DNA of 64,000 bases. It comes from Mangrovibacterium sp041596335. Its GTDB lineage: Bacteria > Bacteroidota > Bacteroidia > Bacteroidales > Prolixibacteraceae. Below are positions 26,349 to 34,134 of this stretch, piece after piece. The position numbers and the translations under genes were made by a program. Location of the stretch: assembly GCF_041596335.1 (NCBI RefSeq), contig NZ_JBFHIT010000003.1, forward strand, positions 124,001-188,000. Direction: 5' to 3'. Positions within the stretch are counted from its first letter, which is position 1; each line of letters begins with the position of its first letter. The notes beneath the pieces are model-generated. The model searched no databases and was not told the origin of the DNA. It saw nothing but the letters and a program-made list of their open reading frames with translations.

Positions 26349-26978
26349 TTAATCGATGCATTTCTTGTCCATGTATTCGAGCACGTGTTTGATGGTTATG
26401 AGTTTTATATTCAGCTTTTTAGATAGTTCTACGAGGTCTTCGTAGCGAGCCATCGAGCCATCGTCATTCATAACTTCAACCAAACTTCCTGCCGGTTGTA
26501 ATCCAGCTAAGCGTGGCAGTAAAACCGCTACCTCGGTATGTCCTTGTCGGGCACGTAAGCCACCCGGATGAGCGATAATTGGGAAGATATGACCGGGGCG
26601 TCCTAGTTCTTCAGGATTTGTTGCCGGATTGGTTAAGGCCATGAAGGTTTTCGAACGATCGTGTGCCGAAATTCCGGTGGTACAACCCTGCCCGATGAGG
26701 TCGACCGAAACGGTAAAGTTGGTGCTATTGGATGATGTATTTTCTTCGACCATGCGTGGAAGCTTCAGTTCAAGGCAGCGTTCTTCGGTTAAAGCTGCGC
26801 AGATTAGGCCTCGACCCTGTTTTGCCATAAAATTAATGACTTCCGGTGTTGTCAACTCTGCTGCTGCAATAAAATCACCTTCATTCTCTCTGTCTTCGTC
26901 GTCTGTAACGATGATCACTTTCCCGGCTTTAATATCAAGAATTGCTTCTTCGATCGCCAGACACTGTGCTTCTGTCAT
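26349..26978 (-). CDS. ribB: 3,4-dihydroxy-2-butanone-4-phosphate synthase, stand-alone RibB
   Basis: A 209-residue single-domain protein. The acidic loop TDDEDRENEGDFI (25-37), GCTTGISAHDRSKT (about 98-111) and RARQGHTEVAVLL (142-154, catalytic H147) are all intact, so it should be active. The known reaction converts ribulose 5-phosphate to 3,4-dihydroxybutanone 4-phosphate and formate, for riboflavin. Many Bacteroidota carry this domain fused to GTP cyclohydrolase II (RibBA); here it stands alone. It heads the operon with the DeoR repressor 21 bases downstream. No riboflavin genes or FMN riboswitch were seen next to it. Its presence in a sugar-catabolic unit is unexplained. It may deal with a pentulose phosphate made by the transketolase, or act on a branched sugar phosphate. 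Confidence 0.9.
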   Translation of the reverse strand: MTEAQCLAIEEAILDIKAGKVIIVTDDEDRENEGDFIAAAELTTPEVINFMAKQGRGLICAALTEERCLELKLPRMVEENTSSNSTNFTVSVDLIGQGCTTGISAHDRSKTFMALTNPATNPEELGRPGHIFPIIAHPGGLRARQGHTEVAVLLPRLAGLQPAGSLVEVMNDDGSMARYEDLVELSKKLNIKLITIKHVLEYMDKKCID

Positions 26979-27010
26979 ATAAATAACTATCGAAAATTAG
27001 TTTTGAAACG

Positions 27011-27018
27011 CAAATATA
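27011..27018 (-). promoter_or_regulatory. Candidate -7 box for ribB-deoR
   Basis: TATATTTG on the minus strand matches the Bacteroidota -7 consensus TAnnTTTG, 32 bases upstream of the ribB start. No good -33 TTTG at the usual distance was found, so the call rests on one element. Confidence 0.4.
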
Positions 27019-27322
27019 GCAAAAGAAAGGAAAATTATTTCGGAAATATGGAATGCCGGGCTTTACCGATCGATATAAACACCAATTGTAATTATAACGG
27101 TAAAATTGTGTCGGTCGATTTCGGTTATGTCGCATAACTCTGATGTCAGGATTTCTTTTTGTATTCTGAAAATGGTTGGAATAGATACATCCAACTCGTT
27201 TGCTAATTTTTTTTAGAGAGAAGTGTTATTTATGCATAGATTCTTGTTCCACAAAAATGATGCTTTGCTTCTTCCGGCGCGAATCCAGTCGGATTGGAGC
27301 AGTGTTTTATAACATTTTTTCG

Positions 27323-27357
27323 CTTCCGCAAAGCTTTCCGCAAAGCTTTGCGGAAAA
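27323..27357. repeat. Perfect 22-base palindrome with an extra half-site
   Basis: TTTCCGCAAAG at 27335-27345 is followed directly by its exact complement at 27346-27356. A third copy of the half-site, CTTCCGCAAAG, precedes it at 27323-27333. The gap holding it (26979-27991) contains no intact gene. It could be a binding site for a dimeric regulator or a cruciform or terminator element. No function is evident. Confidence 0.6.
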
Positions 27358-27426
27358 TTGCGATAGGCGAGGTACTTGCTAAAAGTTTCAAATTCAATCA
27401 AATTTGTAGAACATAGGGAGGCTAAG

Positions 27427-27746
27427 ATTGAATTTAATCGCTATTGTAAAGCACTTTTGATTCAAAATGATCCGCTGTTGATTGAGGCTTATGGGCAGTT
27501 TCATGCCAAAGGAAATACCTAGCCGGAGATTGGGCTGGGGATGAAGGATGTTGGCATCCTTAAATGTGGATATTTACCGGTTAGAAAACTGACTGTTTAG
27601 GAATGTGGATACGGTTCTTGATTTTCGATCACGAAGAGGCAATTGAGAACTTGGCAACTAAGCCGCAATATTGTGAATGGGACGCATTCTTTCAAAAAGT
27701 ATTGAAAGATGAACTTTTGCCTGATGTTCAGTTGTCTTTCGTTTAG
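27427..27746 (+). pseudogene. Decayed L-rhamnose/L-fucose mutarotase (DUF718, RhaM-like)
   Basis: Reading three frames in turn gives the whole family pattern. First comes NRYCKALLIQNDP, EAYGQFHAKGNT and PEIGLGMKDVGIL, with an in-frame TAG at 27520-27522 where tryptophan is expected. Then a frameshift leads to NVDIYRLEN-LFRNVDTVLDF with a TGA. A second frameshift leads to EEAIENLATKPQYCEWDAFF and a stop at 27744-27746. AGGGAG precedes an ATT codon (27427) where the start would be, so the start is lost as well. Intact members are about 105 residues and interconvert rhamnose anomers. The gene ends 246 bases before the GH78 rhamnosidase. The flanking sequence on both sides shows no other gene. 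Confidence 0.85.
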
Positions 27747-27930
27747 GCGCTTATGACTGTTATTTGCCCCGTTTGGCTCAGATTAAGTTCCGAAAGCAAT
27801 GAGAGAATGGTCAGAAGCTCCGGGGAAGATTTTGAAAATACACGTAGAGTTTTAAACCCATTCTGATGGTCGGATTTGCTTTCGAACCAGAGAAAGTATT
27901 CGACATAGAATCATTTTGCTGTTTTCGTTT

Positions 27931-27938
27931 TACCTTTG
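27931..27938 (+). promoter_or_regulatory. Candidate -7 box for the GH78 gene
   Basis: TACCTTTG matches TAnnTTTG and lies 53 bases before the chosen start of the rhamnosidase gene. A TTTTG at 27914-27918 is too close to be a standard -33 element, so support is partial. Confidence 0.35.
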
Positions 27939-27991
27939 GATACCTAACTATTTATTAAATAATTTCGAACCCAGTGCTAACCGTTTTATCC

Positions 27992-30745
27992 ATGAATTAT
28001 CAAAGAACAATTATTTTTCTTTTTATCCTGTTTTCATCATTCATTACCTTTTCGCAGGTTAAGGTTGACGGAATAACTTGTGAGTTGCTGGACAACCCGG
28101 TTGGCATAGAAACACGGCATCCTCGTTTGGGCTGGAAACTTGAAAGCGACCAGCGGAATGTTTTACAAACTGCTTTCCAAATTTTAGTTGCCTCGTCGCC
28201 AGATAAATTAAATGAGGATGCAGCCGATTTCTGGAATTCCGGGAAAGTCGCAAGTGGAAAGTCGCAATTAATAGCCTACGAAGGCGATCCGTTGAAAAGT
28301 GCAGATAACTGCTATTGGAAAGTAAAAGTTTGGACCAGCAAAGGCGAAAGCGACTGGAGCGAGACTGCGAAATGGAGTATGGGATTGCTGTATTATAAGG
28401 ATTGGCGAGCCCGCTGGATTGGTTTCGACCGCTCGTTTCCATGGGATGATGACTCGTTTTATTCGCGCTTGTCGGCTCGCTATTTCCGCAAGGAATTTGA
28501 GTTGAATAAAGACGTTCAGGAAGCAAAAGCCTACATTATTGGTTTGGGGTTGTACGAATTGTCGCTGAATGGTGAAAAGGTTGGCGAGTCTGTTTTGGCG
28601 CCTACACCCACCGATTATCATCAGAATATCATGTACAATATCTACGATTTGACCAAGGAATTGAAAAAAGGTCAGAACGCACTTGGAGTCGTTGTGGGGA
28701 ACGGTCGTTACTACACCATGCGTCAGCATTATAAAGGATATAAAATCAAGAATTTCGGCTTCCCTAAATTGCTTTTTCAACTGGAAATAAAATATACGGA
28801 TGGAACGACTGAGTTTATCCTTTCAAACAACAGCTGGAAAGGAACTGCTGATGGCCCTGTTCGTTCGAATAACGAATACGACGGCGAAGAATATGATGCC
28901 CGCAAAGAATTACGGGGGTGGAATGCACCTGGTTTTGATGACGGGGATTGGTTGGAGCCCGAATACGTAGAACAACCTGACGGCAAATACGAAGCCCAAC
29001 TAAACCCGAATATGAAAATATTGAAAAAAATTAAGCCGGTGTCGATCCGGGAGCAGAGTCCCGACAAATATATTCTTGATCTGGGCCAGAATATAGCTGG
29101 CTGGCTTCAGCTCAAAGTAAACGGAGCCGAAGGCGATACCATCACCATGCGCTTTGGTGAAATTCAGCAGGAAGACGGCGAGTTATTCACGACCAATTTG
29201 CGCGACGCTCAAGCCACTGCGAAATATATTTTAAAAGGCGAAGGCACAGAAACCTGGGAGCCCCGATTTGTGTATTTTGGGTTTCGTTATGTGGAGATTA
29301 CCGGATGGCCCGGTAAACCAACTGTTGATGATTTTGTGGGCAAAGTGGTTTCGGACGATATGGCTATTCAAGGAACATTTACCACATCAAATCAGCTGAT
29401 CAACCAAATCTATAAAAATGCTCACTGGGGAATTTTGAGCAATTACAAAGGAATGCCGGTCGATTGTCCGCAACGTAACGAGCGTCAACCTTGGTTGGGA
29501 GACCGCACTGTAGGTTGTTACGGCGAAAACTTTCTGTTCGACAATGCTGCTTTATACCGGAAGTGGATCGACGACATTGCCTATTCGCAAAAGTCTGATG
29601 GTGCAATTAGCGATGTAGCTCCAGCGTACTGGCGTTACTACAGCGATAATATGAGCTGGTGCGGCACCTTCTTGATGGTTGCTGACATGTTGTACCAACA
29701 CACTGGCGATACTGAACCGATTGTGAAGCACTACGCGGCCATGAAGAAATGGCTGAACTACATGGAAGACCGTTACCTAGAAGGCGGAATTATGACCAAA
29801 GACAGTTACGGCGATTGGTGCGAACCACCGGCAACCATCGAAGAAGGTCGTGGTAAAAGTGCCGATCAGAAATACCCTAGTCAACAGATCTCAACAGCTT
29901 ATTATTATCATTACATAGAATTGATGCAGCAGTTTGCCAAATTGAGTGGCAATGAGACCGATATCCCGGAATATCAGCAGCAGGCAGCAGTTGTGAAAGA
30001 CGCATTTCAGCAAACTTTCTATAAGGCGGATCAAAAAGGCTACGGTGAGAATAAACTCACAGAGAATTTATTGGCTGTGGCTATGGGCTTGGTTCCTGAA
30101 AACAAGAAGGACGAACTGATGCAGACGATTGTGAAAACCATTGAAGTGACTAACAGCGGGCATTTAAGCACCGGGGTGATTGGTACGCAGTGGATTATGC
30201 GGACACTGACACAGAATGGTTACGCGGATCTGGCCTGGAAACTGGCGACGAATACAACATACCCAAGTTGGGGGTACATGGTTGAACAAGGTGCCACAAC
30301 CATATGGGAATTGTGGAACGGCAACACCGCTGCACCTAAGATGAATTCGTACAACCATGTAATGATGCTTGGGGATTTACTGATCTGGTTTTATGAAGAT
30401 TTGGCCGGAATAAAATCAAGCGAGAAACAGGTTGGTTTCAAGCAGATCGTTATGAAACCCGAATTAGTCGACGGACTTGATTTTGTGAATGCCTCTTACG
30501 AATCGCCATACGGAATCATTGCAAGCAACTGGACCAGGACGAAAAATAAATTTGAATGGAGTATATCGGTTCCGGCAAATACAACTGCACTGATTTCAAT
30601 TCCGGCTAGATCGTTAAAAGATGTGAGGGAAGGGAATGAAATGATCGATGGTTCTTCAGACGCAAAAACTACCTGGATGGAAGATGAGCGGGTATTTCTG
30701 GAAGTAGGCTCGGGCAGTTATAAATTCAGTTCAAAACTGGAATGA
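27992..30745 (+). CDS. GH78 alpha-L-rhamnosidase
   Basis: About 917 residues from the ATG at 27992. I prefer this to the GTG at 27974 because it places a normal signal peptide (IIFLFILFSSFITFSQ) at the very N-terminus. The protein has the usual GH78 order: an N-terminal beta domain with CELLDNPVGIETRHPRLGWK, beta-sandwich domains with FRKEFELNKDVQEAKAYI and the FGFRYVEITGWPG strand, the (alpha/alpha)6 barrel, and a C-terminal beta domain. The catalytic acid region DCPQRNERQPWLGDR and the base motif TTIWELWNG are intact. It hydrolyses terminal alpha-L-rhamnose in the periplasm. Its likely substrates are rhamnogalacturonan side chains, given the pectin genes around it. It is alone on its transcript, convergent with the AraC gene 11 bases away. 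Confidence 0.93.
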   Translation: MNYQRTIIFLFILFSSFITFSQVKVDGITCELLDNPVGIETRHPRLGWKLESDQRNVLQTAFQILVASSPDKLNEDAADFWNSGKVASGKSQLIAYEGDPLKSADNCYWKVKVWTSKGESDWSETAKWSMGLLYYKDWRARWIGFDRSFPWDDDSFYSRLSARYFRKEFELNKDVQEAKAYIIGLGLYELSLNGEKVGESVLAPTPTDYHQNIMYNIYDLTKELKKGQNALGVVVGNGRYYTMRQHYKGYKIKNFGFPKLLFQLEIKYTDGTTEFILSNNSWKGTADGPVRSNNEYDGEEYDARKELRGWNAPGFDDGDWLEPEYVEQPDGKYEAQLNPNMKILKKIKPVSIREQSPDKYILDLGQNIAGWLQLKVNGAEGDTITMRFGEIQQEDGELFTTNLRDAQATAKYILKGEGTETWEPRFVYFGFRYVEITGWPGKPTVDDFVGKVVSDDMAIQGTFTTSNQLINQIYKNAHWGILSNYKGMPVDCPQRNERQPWLGDRTVGCYGENFLFDNAALYRKWIDDIAYSQKSDGAISDVAPAYWRYYSDNMSWCGTFLMVADMLYQHTGDTEPIVKHYAAMKKWLNYMEDRYLEGGIMTKDSYGDWCEPPATIEEGRGKSADQKYPSQQISTAYYYHYIELMQQFAKLSGNETDIPEYQQQAAVVKDAFQQTFYKADQKGYGENKLTENLLAVAMGLVPENKKDELMQTIVKTIEVTNSGHLSTGVIGTQWIMRTLTQNGYADLAWKLATNTTYPSWGYMVEQGATTIWELWNGNTAAPKMNSYNHVMMLGDLLIWFYEDLAGIKSSEKQVGFKQIVMKPELVDGLDFVNASYESPYGIIASNWTRTKNKFEWSISVPANTTALISIPARSLKDVREGNEMIDGSSDAKTTWMEDERVFLEVGSGSYKFSSKLE

Positions 30746-30756
30746 TAAATTTTTAT

Positions 30757-31608
30757 TTAGCGGAAATCACGGCGATAGGCAGATGGTGTTTTTTTCATTA
30801 ACTTCTTAAAGTAGTGATTGAAATTGGCCAGGTTGTTATAACCGCAATCGTAGCCAATTTCACTAATCGGTTTACTGGTTTCGGCCAGCAGTTTTACCGC
30901 ATATCCGATTCTGATTTTAATCAGGTATTCCATGAAGGTTTGGTGGGTTTTTTTCTTGAAAAACCGACAAAATGAACCGGGAGCCATGTTTAGCAAGTCT
31001 GCTACTTGATTCAGTTTGATTTCCTCGTGAATGTGTTGGAAGACGTATTCGTAAATCTTATTGATTTGCTTAAAATCTTCATCGAAACCGGTGTTGATAG
31101 ACGCAGTCTGCGCAATGAATTCCTGTTTTTCGCAACCCAAAAGCAAACTGAATATCTGCAACAGACCGATGTAACTGGCTAGTCCTTGCTGGTGCGTCAG
31201 ATTCTTCAGTAGGTCTTTAATGATGGGAATTTCGGATCCACTAAAAAACAAACCTGAATCAGCTCTCCTCAGTAAATTAACGATGTCTTCCAGCTCAGGT
31301 TTGTTGAAAAAATCAGAAGTGATCAGGTTTTCATAGAAATGAATTACAATGCATTTAGGTGGGGCTTCCGCTTCCGTTTGAATAATTTCCCAGCAGTGGG
31401 GCAAGTTCGGGCCTAGCAAAACCAAATCATCCTTTTCAAAACTCGAAATGTTGTTTCCAACAATGCGTTTCCCAGATCCGGATAAAATGAAATTCAGCTC
31501 AAAATTTTTGTGCGAGTGAACCCTCGCGGTATTCTTTTTAAGCTCCATTTCGCGTGTGATAAACGAATGTTGACGTGGCACGTAAATCTTTTCGAAAATG
31601 TATTCCAT
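30757..31608 (-). CDS. AraC-family regulator with N-terminal cupin
   Basis: A 283-residue regulator. An N-terminal cupin sensor (about residues 20-110, with VHSHKNFELNFILSGSG and LLGPNLPHCW) is followed by two helix-turn-helix units at about 185-283 (LNQVADLLNMAPGSFCRFFK and ISEIGYDCGYNNLANFNHYF). It acts in the cytoplasm and probably senses a sugar directly. It is convergent with GH78 and divergent from the BNR/aldolase/symporter genes, with a 185-base shared upstream region. Control of that divergent operon is the most likely job, and of the rhamnosidase possibly as well. Confidence 0.92.
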   Translation of the reverse strand: MEYIFEKIYVPRQHSFITREMELKKNTARVHSHKNFELNFILSGSGKRIVGNNISSFEKDDLVLLGPNLPHCWEIIQTEAEAPPKCIVIHFYENLITSDFFNKPELEDIVNLLRRADSGLFFSGSEIPIIKDLLKNLTHQQGLASYIGLLQIFSLLLGCEKQEFIAQTASINTGFDEDFKQINKIYEYVFQHIHEEIKLNQVADLLNMAPGSFCRFFKKKTHQTFMEYLIKIRIGYAVKLLAETSKPISEIGYDCGYNNLANFNHYFKKLMKKTPSAYRRDFR

Positions 31609-31641
31609 TTGTTAAATATTAACAGGCAATGGGGTGAAATG

Positions 31642-31649
31642 CAAATATA
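31642..31649 (-). promoter_or_regulatory. Candidate -7 box for the AraC gene
   Basis: TATATTTG (minus strand) fits TAnnTTTG and lies 33 bases before the AraC start. It is in the 185-base divergent region shared with the sialidase-like gene. No convincing -7 box was found for the plus-strand operon. Confidence 0.35.
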
Positions 31650-31793
31650 TGGAATTGAGTGGTTAAAATATCATGCATTTGGGTTAAGATCTGTGAAAGG
31701 AATTTATTTCGATTCACGTTTCTTTGTAAGCGTGCGGAAATGTAAGCGTGATTTTTCAAATTGAATGAATGACATACACGAAAGATAAAAACC

Positions 31794-32903
31794 ATGAATG
31801 TGAAATCGAGTCTCGTGAGAGGGATATTTTTTTTATTACTACTAAGCGGCTGCAAAAATGAGAGAACATGGAGAGAAGGAATTTTAAAAGAAGAATTTGT
31901 ATTTACTTTTCAGGGAGCTCCGTTCAGATCACCGCATGCGGCTACCATTGCCGAAACAGCTGATGGAACTTTGGTTTGCTCATGGTTTGGCGGAACTTAC
32001 GAGGGTGAACCGGATTGCTGTATTTATGTGACTCGTTTTGTTGACGGGCAATGGACGGCTCCCGAGAATGTAGCGAATGGCATTTTAAATGATTCAACCC
32101 GAGTGCCGACCTGGAATCCGGTGCTTTTCCAGGTTCCAAACGGCGAACTTCAACTGTATTATAAAGTTGGTCCGCATCCGCGCGAATGGTGGGGGATGAA
32201 AATGACCTCCAACGATGGAGGAAAAACGTGGTCGGATCCTGAAAATTTGCCCGAAGGAATTATCGGGCCGATAAAAAATAAACCGGAACTGGTTAATGGG
32301 AAATTGATTTCACCGACCAGCAACGAAGAAGACGGGTGGCGTGTCTATTTCGAAATTTCGGATGATCTGGGTAAAACCTGGCGCAAAACCACGCCGGTGA
32401 ATGATGGCCACGAAATTATAGCGATTCAACCCAGTATCCTGAAATATGCGGATGGTCGTTTGCAGGCTTTGTGCCGCAGTAAAAACAGGGCAGTTCTGCA
32501 AACCTGGTCAGATGATGACGGTGAAACCTGGTCGGAGATGACCAAAGTTGGTTTGCCACAGAACAACTCAGGTACCGATGCGGTTACGCTTGATGATTAT
32601 ACACAGGTGCTGGTATACAATCATGTGCTTCCTCCGGGAGATCATTTTAAAGGAGGTCGCACGCCATTAAACGTTGCCCTTAGTAAAGACGGTGAAAACT
32701 GGGGCGCTGCGATCGTGCTGGAAGACACACCCGATTCAAAATTTTCATACCCGGCAGTTATTCAAACAAGCGATGGTTTGGTACACATTCTTTATACCTG
32801 GAATCGTGTGAAAATTAAGCATGTGGTTGTTGATCCGTATAAGATGCTACAAACACCAATAATTGACGGGGAATGGCCTAAAATCGAAATAGAAGAACAA
32901 TAA
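31794..32903 (+). CDS. Sialidase-like BNR-repeat lipoprotein (GH33-related fold)
   Basis: A 369-residue lipoprotein (LLLLSGC, Cys20) predicted to form a six-bladed propeller. FRSPHAATI at 44-52 matches the FRIP-type start of sialidases, with R45 in place of the first arginine of the carboxylate-binding triad. Asp-box repeats SxDxGxTW are visible in SNDGGKTWS, SDDLGKTWR and SDDDGETWS. Related proteins act on 2-keto-3-deoxy sugar acids, and one GH33-type enzyme is known to release Dha from rhamnogalacturonan II. Directly downstream are a NanA/DapA-type aldolase and a symporter, so a keto-deoxy acid as product fits well. Whether it is Kdo, Dha, a sialic acid or something else cannot be decided here. 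Non-hydrolytic BNR members also exist. Confidence 0.75.
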   Translation: MNVKSSLVRGIFFLLLLSGCKNERTWREGILKEEFVFTFQGAPFRSPHAATIAETADGTLVCSWFGGTYEGEPDCCIYVTRFVDGQWTAPENVANGILNDSTRVPTWNPVLFQVPNGELQLYYKVGPHPREWWGMKMTSNDGGKTWSDPENLPEGIIGPIKNKPELVNGKLISPTSNEEDGWRVYFEISDDLGKTWRKTTPVNDGHEIIAIQPSILKYADGRLQALCRSKNRAVLQTWSDDDGETWSEMTKVGLPQNNSGTDAVTLDDYTQVLVYNHVLPPGDHFKGGRTPLNVALSKDGENWGAAIVLEDTPDSKFSYPAVIQTSDGLVHILYTWNRVKIKHVVVDPYKMLQTPIIDGEWPKIEIEEQ

Positions 32904-32969
32904 AAAAAGAGAATAGGCTGCACCCAGAGAAGACATTAGGGACGGCATTCTACAACAATTCTATAATTA

Positions 32970-33902
32970 ATGCAGATGAAACCAAATTTTTCAACGCCAC
33001 TGAAAGGGATTGTGCCACCGTTGGTAACACCTTTGATTGATAATGACACACTTGATGTTGTCGGCCTTGAGCGGCTGATTGAGCATATTATTGACGGAGG
33101 TGCTAATGCCTTGTTTCTGCTAGGAACAACGGGCGAATTTGCCAGTTTGAGCTATAAAATCAGAGAGGAGCTGGTGCTATTGAGTTGCCGTTTTGTAAAA
33201 GGACGGGTGCCAGTATTGGTTGGAATTTCGGATTCGGCCTTTACTGAAAGTTTAAATCTGGCTCATAAAGCAGCTAAATACGGAGCCGATGCAGTCGTAA
33301 TTACGCCACCATATTATTTCTCGTCCGGCCAGCCGGAATTGCTGGAGTACCTGAAACGGATTATGAAGGACATACCTTTACCGCTTTTTATTTACAATAT
33401 GCCTGTTCATACAAAAGTGATGTTTGCTCCTGAAACAGTGCGTGCCGCAGCCGAAATTCCCGGAATCATCGGGATGAAGGATAGCTCGGCAAATCTGGCA
33501 TATTTTAACCAGGTTCAATATTTATTGAAAGATCGTCCTGATTTCACCTTTATGGTTGGTCCCGAGGAGATTACCGCTGAGTTTGTTTTGATGGGGGGAC
33601 ACGGAGGAGTGAATGGCGGTGCCAACATGTTCCCGAAATTATATGTCGATTTGTATAACGCGGCCGCTGCGCATGATATGCCCAAAGTATTGGAATTGCG
33701 CGGAAAAGTATTACAGATCAGCACTACAATCTATAATGTCGGTCGTTTTGGATCGAGCTACCTAAAAGGACTGAAATGTGCATTGTCGGTAATGGGAATA
33801 TGCAGTGATTTTATGGCGGAACCTTTCCATCGCTTTAACGAACCAGAACGCAAATTGATAGAGGAAGCGTTGGATAAACTGGATTATAAGTCCCTTCTTT
33901 AA
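32970..33902 (+). CDS. Dihydrodipicolinate synthase / N-acetylneuraminate lyase family aldolase
   Basis: A 310-residue class I aldolase of the DapA/NanA family. GTTGE at 52-56 binds the pyruvate carboxylate, Y142 (IYNMP) is the catalytic tyrosine and K170 in GIIGMKDSS forms the Schiff base. Members split or form 2-keto-3-deoxy acids with pyruvate as a product or substrate. The gene is 66 bases after the sialidase-like gene and 224 bases before the symporter gene. A biosynthetic DapA is unlikely in this setting. I infer catabolic cleavage of a 2-keto-3-deoxy sugar acid, for example Kdo or Dha from rhamnogalacturonan II. Sialic acid is less likely because no NanE or NanK gene is near. Confidence 0.85.
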   Translation: MQMKPNFSTPLKGIVPPLVTPLIDNDTLDVVGLERLIEHIIDGGANALFLLGTTGEFASLSYKIREELVLLSCRFVKGRVPVLVGISDSAFTESLNLAHKAAKYGADAVVITPPYYFSSGQPELLEYLKRIMKDIPLPLFIYNMPVHTKVMFAPETVRAAAEIPGIIGMKDSSANLAYFNQVQYLLKDRPDFTFMVGPEEITAEFVLMGGHGGVNGGANMFPKLYVDLYNAAAAHDMPKVLELRGKVLQISTTIYNVGRFGSSYLKGLKCALSVMGICSDFMAEPFHRFNEPERKLIEEALDKLDYKSLL

Positions 33903-33969
33903 AGCTGCAAAACTAAGAAACTTCAAAAAAAATAAAACCCATACCCAAAACCTTCAATCCGAAACATAT

Positions 33970-34134
33970 ATGGGCGTTAATTCTCCTAAACGGGAACCGG
34001 ATTATTTGAATGGAGTTCAACGCCTGCCGTCTGTTCGGCACGTGTTGCGAACGATCATGAAAAAAAGTCGCTGCCGCAGAATCAGAGTTGCGCTGGTTGA
34101 AGAAAAAACTAATGAAATAAAATCGAATGAGTAA
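33970..34134 (+). CDS. Possible 54-residue ORF overlapping the symporter start
   Basis: An ATG at 33970 opens 54 codons ending in TAA at 34132-34134, eight bases into the symporter gene, which would allow translational coupling. The product is short and basic (LRTIMKKSRCRRIRVALVEE) and matches nothing I recognise. No clear ribosome-binding site precedes it. It may be chance or the remnant of a lost gene. Confidence 0.25.
   Translation: MGVNSPKREPDYLNGVQRLPSVRHVLRTIMKKSRCRRIRVALVEEKTNEIKSNE

Noticed and set aside
26979..27200. FMN riboswitch upstream of ribB
   Set aside because: None of the conserved FMN aptamer blocks could be found on the minus strand; the leader seems only about 26 bases if the TATATTTG box is used.
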